Positions 5,538 through 11,477 of a stretch of 11,477 nt of DNA are shown here, one piece after another. The notes beneath the pieces were generated by a model. It saw nothing but the letters and a program-made list of their open reading frames with translations. It searched no databases and was not told the DNA's origin. The DNA is taken from NCBI GenBank assembly GCA_036399695.1, contig DASWMP010000218.1:1-11477 (forward strand). The letters are read 5' to 3'. Position 1 is the stretch's first letter, and each line of letters begins with the position of its first letter. The stretch comes from DASVEE01 sp036399695 (GTDB lineage Bacteria > Acidobacteriota > Thermoanaerobaculia > Gp7-AA8). The translations under genes and the position numbers were made by a program.

Positions 5538-6157
5538 ACATCACTTGCGACCAGCTCGACAACCTCCTCTTCGAAGGCGACCGCCTCTCCCTCGAGACCG
5601 CGGAACGGCATGCTGCCGGCTGCCCCGAGTGCAGGGAAACGCTCGACGCCTGGTCAGACCTCTCCGGCACCGCCCGCACCCTCCAGGCCGACTGGGGGTC
5701 AGACCTTCTCTGGCCGCGCATCGAGCGCGCCCTTCGGGAGGAAAAACGCGCCTCACGCGGCGGCCTCTGGCGCATCGCCGCAGCCGTCGTCCTCACGGCC
5801 GGCCTTGCCGGCGGGACGTTCTTCGCCGTCCAGAAGCGGGAGCGCGCCGCCTTCGATCGGGAGATCCTGCCGGTCGCCGCGTTCGACGACGTCGAGCGCG
5901 CCGAGGAGCAGCACGTCGCCGCCATCGGCCGGCTCGAGACGCTCGCCGAACGGCCGCTCGAGAGCGACGAGCCCCTCATGGTCAGTTACAAAGAAAAACT
6001 CATGCTGCTCGATGACGCGATCGCGGAGTGCCAGGCCAACATCGAGCGCAATCGCAACAACGCCCACCTGCGGCGCCAACTGCTGACGATGTACACGGAC
6101 AAGCAGCGGACGCTCCAGGACGTCGTGAGAGAAGGAACCCATGAAAAGAATCGCTGA
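5534..6157 (+). CDS. Membrane anti-sigma factor with HC2-type zinc finger
   Basis: This 207-residue protein is the probable partner that sequesters the preceding ECF sigma factor at the membrane. The cytoplasmic N-terminus has the anti-sigma zinc-finger pattern H26-x3-C30-x2-C33 (ERHAAGCPECR), with Cys5 as a possible extra ligand. One transmembrane helix is at about 79-99 (WRIAAAVVLTAGLAGGTFFAV). The outer part (about 105-200) is predicted to be helical, with heptad-like runs such as YKEKLMLLDDAIAECQANIE, and probably forms a coiled coil that senses or transmits the signal. The ATG at 5534 overlaps the sigma stop by 4 bp and puts the zinc finger in the usual place. The 3' end overlaps the DUF4097 gene by 17 bp. 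Two GGTCAGACC motifs, at 5652 and 5697, lie in the gene and encode SDL. The second resembles the repeat at 3911-4075. Confidence 0.9.
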   Translation: MNITCDQLDNLLFEGDRLSLETAERHAAGCPECRETLDAWSDLSGTARTLQADWGSDLLWPRIERALREEKRASRGGLWRIAAAVVLTAGLAGGTFFAVQKRERAAFDREILPVAAFDDVERAEEQHVAAIGRLETLAERPLESDEPLMVSYKEKLMLLDDAIAECQANIERNRNNAHLRRQLLTMYTDKQRTLQDVVREGTHEKNR

Positions 6158-7610
6158 CCTGCGCGGCCTCGCCGCCGCACTCCTCCTGACCATCGCCGCC
6201 GTGGCCGTCCACGCCGATGACGACAGCAGCAACCGCTATGAAGTGAAATTCGGCCGCAAGCTCACCTATCGCGGCGGCGGCGTCAACGTCGACAACCGCT
6301 TCGGCGACGTCACCATCAAGACCCATCCCGGCAACGACGTGGTCGTGCGCGCCGTCATCCGCGCCTCTACGCCGGAGCTCGGCCAGCAGATCCGCATCCA
6401 TGCCGACGAATCGGCCGGCGGCGTGAAGATCCGTTCCGAGTTCCCCTCCGGCAACATCGTCAACGCCTCGTTCTCCGTCGATTTCGACATCGAGATGCCG
6501 GCCAATGCGCCGCTCGATCTGTCGAACCGCTTCGGCAACGTCAGCGTCACGGGCCTCAACCAGGCCAGCCAGATCACCAACGGCATGGGCTCCGTGCGGC
6601 TGCGCGACGCCGGCGGCAAACAGACCGTCGAGAATTCGTTCGGCTCCATCGACGTCGAAGGCGTCACCGGCGACCTCGTCGTCCGCAACAACAACGGCAA
6701 CGTCCGCGTGAAGACGGCCGGCGGCAGCGTCGACGTCAACAACCGCTTCGCCACCGTCACGCTGGAAGACGTCAAGCGCAACGCCGTCGTCCGCAACTCG
6801 AACGGCAGCGTCGACGTGCGCCAGGTCGGCGGCACCGCGTCAGTCGTCAACTCCTTCGCCGGCGTCTCCGTGCAGAACGTGACCGGCACCGTCGACATCA
6901 CCAACGGCAACGGCCGCGTCGACGCCCGCACCATCGGCAACAAGACCACCATCAAGAACTCGTTCGCCTCCGTCTCCGCGCACGACATCGGCGGCGCGCT
7001 GATCGTGACGAGCAACAACTCGCGCGTCGAGGCCGAGAACGTGCGCGGCCAGGCCGCCGTCACGACGAGCTTCGCCGGCGTCGACGTCCGGAACATCGGC
7101 GGCACGACCACCATCACGAACAACAACGGCACCATCAGCGCGCAGGACATCCGCGGCGGGCTCAATGCCAAGACCCGCTTCGCCTCGGTCCGCGCCGAGC
7201 GGATCCAGACCGACGTCGACGTCGACAACGGCAACGGCAGCGTGACCTTGAAAGACATCGGCGGCGCCGCCCGCGTCCGCACCAGCTTCGCTTCGGTCTT
7301 CGTCGAGGACATCTCCGGCGGAGTCAACGTGGAGAACCAGAACGGCGGCATCAGCGTGAAAGGCTTCCGCGGCAACGGCTGCCACCCGACGATCCTGAAG
7401 ACGAGCTTCAGCTCCATCCGAGTCGGCCTGCCCTCCGCGCAATCGGGCTACGCCGTCAACGCCCGCACCTCCTTCGGCCGCATCAACACGGCGTTCCCCG
7501 TGACCACCACCACCGTCAGTGACGAAACCCTCATCGGCACCATCGGCAACGGCCAGTGCCGCCTGGAACTGGTGAACTCGAACGGCAGCATCACGATCGA
7601 GAAGGATTAG
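6141..7610 (+). CDS. Exported DUF4097-type beta-solenoid protein
   Basis: This 489-residue protein has a signal peptide (MKRIADLRGLAAALLLTIAAVAVHA, cleavage near 25). A small N-terminal region (about 30-125) is followed by a beta-solenoid of the DUF4097 'putative adhesin' type. From residue 131 to 401 a turn motif recurs every 18 residues without an indel. It alternates between Phe (NSFGSI, NRFATV, NSFAGV) and Asn-Gly (NNNGNV, NSNGSV, NGNGRV). After 401 the period is broken by GNGCHPTILK. Further coils start at F423 and F445, and NSNGSITIEKD caps the C-terminus. Cys414 and Cys473 could form a disulfide outside the cytoplasm. GAAGGA (6131-6136) is a good ribosome-binding site for the ATG at 6141. 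As third gene after sigma and anti-sigma, it is likely an output of the stress response. DUF4097 function is not established; binding or a structural surface role is inference. Confidence 0.92.
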   Translation: MKRIADLRGLAAALLLTIAAVAVHADDDSSNRYEVKFGRKLTYRGGGVNVDNRFGDVTIKTHPGNDVVVRAVIRASTPELGQQIRIHADESAGGVKIRSEFPSGNIVNASFSVDFDIEMPANAPLDLSNRFGNVSVTGLNQASQITNGMGSVRLRDAGGKQTVENSFGSIDVEGVTGDLVVRNNNGNVRVKTAGGSVDVNNRFATVTLEDVKRNAVVRNSNGSVDVRQVGGTASVVNSFAGVSVQNVTGTVDITNGNGRVDARTIGNKTTIKNSFASVSAHDIGGALIVTSNNSRVEAENVRGQAAVTTSFAGVDVRNIGGTTTITNNNGTISAQDIRGGLNAKTRFASVRAERIQTDVDVDNGNGSVTLKDIGGAARVRTSFASVFVEDISGGVNVENQNGGISVKGFRGNGCHPTILKTSFSSIRVGLPSAQSGYAVNARTSFGRINTAFPVTTTTVSDETLIGTIGNGQCRLELVNSNGSITIEKD

Positions 7611-7616
7611 ATCGGT

Positions 7617-7653
7617 CCTGGAGTGCGGTGGCTACGCGCCATCGCACTCCAGG
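7617..7653 (+). terminator. 16-bp hairpin after the DUF4097 gene
   Basis: CCTGGAGTGCGGTGGC (7617-7632) pairs with GCCATCGCACTCCAGG (7638-7653) around a 5-nt loop, with a single G-T mismatch/wobble. It starts 6 nt after the TAG of the DUF4097 gene, the usual place for a terminator or transcript-stabilising hairpin. No T-run follows, so it is not a classic intrinsic terminator. The same GGAGTGCGGTGGC core recurs at 7909-7921 (inverted) and 11385-11397, so it also belongs to a dispersed repeat family. Confidence 0.65.
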
Positions 7654-7699
7654 ATCAGCGTCACGAGCCGCTTCATCACTGGTCAGCCCCGCTTCGCAA

Positions 7700-7875
7700 G
7701 GTACCCCCGTCCACTTCGCAAGGTACCCCCGTCCACTTTGCAAGGTACCCCCGTCCACTTTGCAAGGTACCCCGCTCCACTTTGCAAGGTACCCCCCTCC
7801 ACTTTGCAAGGTACCCCCCTCCACTTTACGAGGTACCCCCCTCCACTTTACGAGGTACCCCCCTCCACCGACGAA
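7700..7875. repeat. 22-bp tandem repeat, 8 units
   Basis: GGTACC recurs at exactly 22-bp steps: 7700, 7722, 7744, 7766, 7788, 7810, 7832 and 7854. Each unit is GGTACCCC, then a C/G-variable pair, TCCACTT and a purine-containing end (CGCAA, TGCAA or TACGA). Variants are ordered along the array. Units 1-3 have CGTCC, unit 4 GCTCC and units 5-8 CCTCC, and the end changes from GCAA to ACGA at unit 6. That order fits stepwise duplication. There are no unique spacers. Confidence 0.95.
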
Positions 7876-7908
7876 ATGTTCATTGACGATCGACTTACGC
7901 TTGCCTTC

Positions 7909-7923
7909 GCCACCGCACTCCAG
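7909..7923 (-). repeat. Inverted copy of the 15-bp GGAGTGCGGTGGC element
   Basis: GCCACCGCACTCCAG is the exact reverse complement of 7618-7632. With that copy it brackets the 22-bp array. It lies 8 bp before the end of the large convergent gene (stop 7934-7932), read on the minus strand, and so could pair in a transcript crossing the whole island. Confidence 0.8.
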
Positions 7924-7931
7924 AATCGCTC

Positions 7932-10900
7932 TCACTCCCGGACCGCGTACTGCAGCGCCGGGTCCTGGGTGATGTTGTCGGTCCAGACGCCGTAGATCGT
8001 GGCGCTGCCTTCCTCGATGGTGAAGACGACGGATTCGTCGCCGGTGAAGGGGATGCCGAGGAGCGTTTCGGCGGATGACTGCGTGAAGAAGGACGGCGCG
8101 TACGTGAGCGGCGTGACGCGCAGGACGTCGCCCTCGTGATTGCGGACGGTGGCGGTGATGCGTGCGCCGGCGGCGAGGGTGCGGATGCCGATGTTGAAGC
8201 GCGACTCGGCAGGCGTGTGCGGGGCAGCGATGACACCGCTCTCCCCTTCCGTCAGCGCCTCCTCCTCCGGCACGAGCTCCGTCGTCATGCTGGTCTGGCC
8301 GTCGTCCGCGATGCTGTAGATGCGGGCGAGCAGGACCGGGGCCGAGGAGGCGGCCACGGTCATGTCGAGACTGCCGAGGCCTGTGGCACCCATCGCCGTG
8401 ACGACGTCGTCGAAGGCTTTCGTGGCGTGCGGCGCCACCGCGACGAAGAGCTGCGGGTCGTTGGCGGAAGCGCTGCGGCCCGCCGGGTGGAACGTGAGCG
8501 TGGCGGTCAGCGGCAGGTTGGTCGGATTGTGGAGCTGGAGCCCGGTGGCGAAGCGGGAGTCGAACTGCCCCTGCACCGCACCGGCGACCGGCAGGACGTA
8601 CCGGCCGGAGTGGAGCGGCGCCAGCTCCGTAGCGAGCTGCATGTTGGGGTCGTTCGCGCCGTTGTCGGTCGCGGCGCCGTAAATGACGCCGCCGCCGGCC
8701 AGCACTTCAAACGTCAACGATTCGCTGCTGCCGGCGGCCTGGCCGAGGAGCACCGTCGCCGATTCCTGGACAAGCGTGGACGGCGGCAGCATCCGCAGGA
8801 AGGTGCTGACGAGCAGCCCTTCGCCGTTGCGGCGCTCGACGCGCACGGTCATCCCCTCGGCGAGCGAGCGAAGGCCAACGTTGAAGCGCGTGGTGACCGG
8901 ATCGCTCGGCGTGATCAGCACGGCCCGGTCGCCTGCTTCCAGGGCAGAGGCGAGCGGCACGGCGCGCTCGATGAGGCCGGACGTGCCCTCCTCCTCCGCG
9001 TCGTTGAAGACGTGGGCGACGACGACCGGGAGCGGCCCGCGCAGGCGGCGGATGTTGGCGCTCGTCAGGCCGCTGAAGGTGGCGGGCAGGAGATCGTCGA
9101 TGAAGAGCGTCGCATTCGGCTCGAGACGGTACGGGTAGCGGGGGATGCGCGCGTCGATGAAGGTGATCTCCCCTTCCATCAGCACGTCGGTGGCGTTGAC
9201 GAGATGGACGGTCGTGCGGAAGAACGAGCCCTCCGCGCCGCGTGCGGTCCCGACGATCGGGATGATGGCGTCGTCGTTCACCGGCAGGCCGAGGAGCACG
9301 AGCTGGAACGGCGCGGAGGCCGCGGAGGTGCAGCCATCGCGCGTGCCGCGCACCGTGTAGCTGGCGAGGTCGGACTGCGACACCGCGGCGATCGTCAGCG
9401 TGCCGGACGTGGCGCCGGCGATCGGCTGCCCGTTGCGGAACCATTGGTACGACGCGTAGCCGGCGGTCGCACGCAGCGTCACCGGCTGGCCGAGCGTCAC
9501 GGCCGGGGTGCCGGTGACCACGGGCGCCGGGACGACGACGACGTTGACCGTGGCCGTGCCGCTCGTGGTGCCGCTGCCGTTCTGGTCGGAGACGGCGACG
9601 ATCGAGTAGGTCGTCGTCTGCGACGGCGCAACCGTGCGCGAGAACTGCGGCACGTCCGTCGTCTGCACCAGGCCGTCGGACCAGGTGAGCGTCCACGGAC
9701 CGCTTCCCGTGAGGCTGACGAGCAGCTTCGCCGACTCGCCGCTGCAGACCGTGGCGTAACCGTCGAGAGTTGCGGTGGCGCCCACTTCGATCACCTCATG
9801 CGGCAGCGACGCGTCGCTGCCACACGTGTCCGTGATCGTCACGGTGTAAATGCCGGCGCCGGCCGCGAGCGTCGCACCCGTGCCGACGACGTTGTTCGCC
9901 GCGTCCCGCCAGATGTAGCCGGCGATCGTGCCGCTGCCTCCCGTGGCGTTCGCCGTGAGAGTAGTCGTGCCACCGAAGCCAACTTCATGCGCGCCGGAAA
10001 TCGTGGCCGTCAGCGGCGTGAGCGCGGTGACGGTGAACGGGTTGGACGTCGCGGTGGCGCAGAGCGTGTCCGTCACCGTGACGGTGTAGGTACCGGGTCC
10101 GGCGGCGAAGGTGACGTCGTTACCGACCGTGGCGTTGGACTCATCGCGCCAGACGTAGCTGGTGAACGTGCCGGTGCCGCCGCCGGCGTTGGCCGTGAGC
10201 GTCGTCGTGCCGCCGGAGCAGGCGCTCGTGCTGCCGGCGATCGTGACCTGCCGTTCCGGCGTGTCGACGGCCGTCATCGTCAGCTCGTCGATGTGGCCGA
10301 CGAGGACGTCGTCCGGGCCCGTGACGGCCCAGAAGTCGAAGCCGTTGACGGCGCGGGCGGTAGCGCCGCCGCCGAAGGTGCCGCTCTTCCAGCCCAGCTC
10401 CCAGGTCGAGCCGCAGGCGGTGCCGAGCTGGTTGCCGAGTGCGTCGAAGATCGTGAGCGTGAAGCGGTCGTTCGGGTTCGGCCCGTCGGTACCGTCGATC
10501 AGCTCGATCAGATAGTCGAACCGGTACCACTCCCCCCAGTCGAGATGCGCGACCGTGGCCACGGTGAAGACGCCGCCGTTCCCGTACCAGCCGATCTCGA
10601 CGCGCACCTGGCCGGATGCGTCGTTGGTGGTGTTGAAGAGGCGCACCTGCGCGTAGCGGTTCGCCAGGTCGCCCGGCGCCGCGCCTTTGCTGCTCGGGTT
10701 CAACTCGGCGATGCGGAAGTCCGGCCGCGTGGAGATGACCGGGGTGGACGGCGCGCGGTACCAGAGCGACGCGACGAACGTGGAGCGCGGATCCGCCACC
10801 ACGACGCCGCCGGTCGTGCTGCCGGTCTCACCGGCCGGTGGATCGATGGTCGGCGAGTAGAGATGATTGGCGACGCCGAGATTGCCGACGCTGCGAAGCC

Positions 10901-11120
10901 GGATGGCCAGCGACTGATCGCCGAAGCCGCCCGGAGGCGCCGGCTCGACGATGCCCTTGGTGGGGCTGTTGACCGTCGCGCCCCAGCCGTTCTGGCCCAC
11001 GACGTCGCCGAGTACGTAGGTGGGTGAATCGAAGCCGGTGGTGATCGTGGCCTGGGAAATGGCCAGGGGCGAAACGAGCAACGCGAGCGCCAGTACGACG
11101 AGTGCACGAACCACAGTCAT
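7932..11120 (-). CDS. Large secreted Ig-like/PKD-like repeat protein with duplicated C-terminal module
   Basis: This 1062-residue protein has a signal peptide (MTVVRALVVLALALLVSPLA, cleavage near 23). Residues 24-286 look like a jelly-roll (LamG/concanavalin-like) domain, with VASLWYRAP, DFRIAEL, WGEWYRFDYLIELIDG and GHIDELTM. Four Ig-like or PKD-like domains follow at about 290-366, 369-445, 448-530 and 532-608. The first two are close copies (GGTTTLTANA, YxWRD, GTYTVTVTDT), and the fourth has ASYQWFRNGQPIAGATSGTL. The C-terminus is two copies of a module of about 215 residues (618-833, 839-1062), marked by RFNVGLRSL/RFNIGIRTL and VIYGAATDN/TIYGVWTDN. No membrane anchor, LPXTG or typical type IX sorting tail is seen. 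The ATG at 11120 is chosen because the signal peptide begins there and GGAGAGAG lies upstream; a longer frame exists. A surface or extracellular role, perhaps glycan binding, is inference. Confidence 0.93.
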   Translation of the reverse strand: MTVVRALVVLALALLVSPLAISQATITTGFDSPTYVLGDVVGQNGWGATVNSPTKGIVEPAPPGGFGDQSLAIRLRSVGNLGVANHLYSPTIDPPAGETGSTTGGVVVADPRSTFVASLWYRAPSTPVISTRPDFRIAELNPSSKGAAPGDLANRYAQVRLFNTTNDASGQVRVEIGWYGNGGVFTVATVAHLDWGEWYRFDYLIELIDGTDGPNPNDRFTLTIFDALGNQLGTACGSTWELGWKSGTFGGGATARAVNGFDFWAVTGPDDVLVGHIDELTMTAVDTPERQVTIAGSTSACSGGTTTLTANAGGGTGTFTSYVWRDESNATVGNDVTFAAGPGTYTVTVTDTLCATATSNPFTVTALTPLTATISGAHEVGFGGTTTLTANATGGSGTIAGYIWRDAANNVVGTGATLAAGAGIYTVTITDTCGSDASLPHEVIEVGATATLDGYATVCSGESAKLLVSLTGSGPWTLTWSDGLVQTTDVPQFSRTVAPSQTTTYSIVAVSDQNGSGTTSGTATVNVVVVPAPVVTGTPAVTLGQPVTLRATAGYASYQWFRNGQPIAGATSGTLTIAAVSQSDLASYTVRGTRDGCTSAASAPFQLVLLGLPVNDDAIIPIVGTARGAEGSFFRTTVHLVNATDVLMEGEITFIDARIPRYPYRLEPNATLFIDDLLPATFSGLTSANIRRLRGPLPVVVAHVFNDAEEEGTSGLIERAVPLASALEAGDRAVLITPSDPVTTRFNVGLRSLAEGMTVRVERRNGEGLLVSTFLRMLPPSTLVQESATVLLGQAAGSSESLTFEVLAGGGVIYGAATDNGANDPNMQLATELAPLHSGRYVLPVAGAVQGQFDSRFATGLQLHNPTNLPLTATLTFHPAGRSASANDPQLFVAVAPHATKAFDDVVTAMGATGLGSLDMTVAASSAPVLLARIYSIADDGQTSMTTELVPEEEALTEGESGVIAAPHTPAESRFNIGIRTLAAGARITATVRNHEGDVLRVTPLTYAPSFFTQSSAETLLGIPFTGDESVVFTIEEGSATIYGVWTDNITQDPALQYAVRE

Positions 11121-11280
11121 TTTTCTTCTCTCTCCGCGCCGCACGACCTCAGCCTTGTGCGGAGCACCGGCAGGGGAACAGGTGTACGGACCGGGCGGCA
11201 TGGTAACGCCTCAGCCGCTCGCGCTCTGGAGCGCTTCGGTGACGTCTGGGGGTGGCGGCGACGCGATTCCCGCCTCTGAA
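11121..11280. other. Upstream region of the large secreted protein gene
   Basis: These 160 bp precede the minus-strand start at 11120. The ribosome-binding site GGAGAGAG is at about 11127-11135 on the minus strand. CCGCAC (11139-11144) and GTGCGG (11157-11162) can pair into a small hairpin in the leader. I cannot point to a convincing promoter. No gene is seen here. Confidence 0.4.
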
Positions 11281-11362
11281 TGTAGGACAGACACTCTTGT
11301 CTGTCCTGCGGTGATGAATGAACTCTGGGGTGCACCGGACAGACAGGAGTGTCTGTCCTACA
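11281..11362. repeat. 26-bp inverted repeat with self-complementary arms
   Basis: The arms are 11281-11306 and 11337-11362, complementary at 25 of 26 positions around a 30-nt loop. Each arm can also fold alone: GGACAGAC (11285-11292) pairs with GTCTGTCC (11299-11306), and the right arm has the same design. The element can therefore form one long cruciform or two neighbouring hairpins, as in REP/BIME-type repeats. It is about 160 bp upstream of the large secreted protein gene, in non-coding DNA. Confidence 0.88.
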
Positions 11363-11364
11363 AC

Positions 11365-11437
11365 ATCCCGCGAAGCGGGATCTCGGAGTGCGGTGGCGAA
11401 CGCCACCGCTCTGCTACACGTGTAAAAGAGCGGTGGC
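11365..11437. repeat. Chain of hairpins including the GGAGTGCGGTGGC element
   Basis: Three structures follow the 26-bp inverted repeat. ATCCCGC-gaa-GCGGGAT (11365-11381) is a perfect 7-bp stem. CGGTGGCG (11391-11398) and CGCCACCG (11401-11408) form an 8-bp stem with a 2-base spacer. GCCACCGCTCT (11402-11412) and AGAGCGGTGGC (11427-11437) form an 11-bp stem whose loop contains the palindrome TACACGTGTA (11415-11424). The last two compete for the same bases. GGAGTGCGGTGGC (11385-11397) matches the copies at 7620-7632 and, inverted, 7909-7921. 11438-11477 holds nothing I recognise. Confidence 0.8.
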
Positions 11438-11477
11438 ATTCGGAGGGTGTCTCAAAACGGAGCGCACACACTCTGAT

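Larger units (their letters stand above)
7611..7931. other. Intergenic repeat island between convergent genes
   Basis: This 321-bp gap between the stop of the DUF4097 gene and the stop of the large secreted protein holds no credible gene. It contains, in order, a strong hairpin (7617-7653), a 22-bp tandem array (7700-7875) and an inverted copy of the hairpin's 15-bp arm (7909-7923). Small frames that cross it read only the repeat unit. The first and last 15-bp motifs are exact inverted copies, so 7618-7923 has the outline of an element with terminal inverted repeats. I see no convincing target-site duplication. Confidence 0.8.

Noticed and set aside
7700..7875. CRISPR array
   Set aside because: Units are contiguous 22-mers with no unique spacers and there are no cas genes; it is a simple tandem repeat.
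7611..7931. Target-site duplication around the 15-bp inverted repeats
   Set aside because: ATCG occurs on both sides but at different distances from the repeat ends; not convincing.
7556..7995. Small proteins across the 22-bp array on both strands
   Set aside because: They are only the translated repeat (YPPPLCKVPPSTL-type periodic peptides), with no plausible start context.
8136..11027. Very long open frame (963 codons) on the plus strand opposite the large secreted protein
   Set aside because: It is the antisense of a gene with a signal peptide and clear repeated domains; its product is Arg/Asp/Gly-rich low-complexity sequence with no domain. High GC removes stop codons from this antisense frame.
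11117..11439. Small minus-strand proteins at the right edge
   Set aside because: They read through the inverted repeats and contain only repeat-derived peptides such as DRQECLSY and TDKSVCPT, typical of spurious annotations.

Overview
This is a high-GC bacterial window (codons strongly biased to G/C in the third position). It holds eight protein-coding genes, one of them cut off at the left edge, and an unusual amount of repetitive DNA. The gene content suggests an uncultured member of the Acidobacteriota, perhaps Thermoanaerobaculia-like. That content is an ECF sigma/anti-sigma pair followed by a DUF4097 solenoid protein, a very large secreted Ig-like protein with a duplicated C-terminal module, and a formyltransferase-like/GINT1-like fusion. 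The assignment rests on family content only; there is no rRNA or other marker.

Layout. 1-157 (-) is the start of a secreted protein. 354-1034 (-) is a membrane-anchored M23 peptidase. It is divergent from 1058-1939 (+), an Fpg/MutM-type DNA glycosylase, with only 23 bp between the start codons. The glycosylase converges on 2035-3132 (-), a GNAT-type acyltransferase, across a junction filled by a heptamer-based inverted repeat. The GNAT gene is divergent, with 26 bp between starts, from 3159-4850 (+), a two-domain protein whose middle is a block of 9-bp and 24-bp in-frame tandem repeats. 4956-7610 (+) is an operon-like set: ECF sigma factor, zinc-finger anti-sigma factor (4-bp overlap) and DUF4097 beta-solenoid protein (17-bp overlap), with a sigma-E-like promoter just upstream. 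7611-7931 is a repeat island between convergent genes: a strong hairpin, eight copies of a 22-bp tandem repeat, and an inverted copy of a 15-bp motif. 7932-11120 (-) is the large secreted Ig-like protein. 11121-11477 is non-coding and packed with inverted repeats.

How the parts fit. The sigma/anti-sigma/DUF4097 set reads as a self-contained envelope-stress unit: a membrane anti-sigma factor holds the sigma factor, and release should activate its own operon, including the exported solenoid. The peptidase, the large secreted protein, and perhaps the GNAT and GINT1-like proteins also concern the cell surface. The glycosylase is an unrelated housekeeping gene.

I see no mobile element with a transposase, no CRISPR array and no RNA gene. 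The most interesting signals are four. First, two divergent intergenic regions each carry a symmetric pair of overlapping -10-like elements 7-9 nt from both start codons, with no Shine-Dalgarno, which suggests two-way leaderless promoters. Second, an expanding repeat lies inside a coding sequence. Third, the DUF4097 protein has an exact 18-residue period over 16 coils. Fourth, repeat families cluster at the two convergent junctions and at the right edge.
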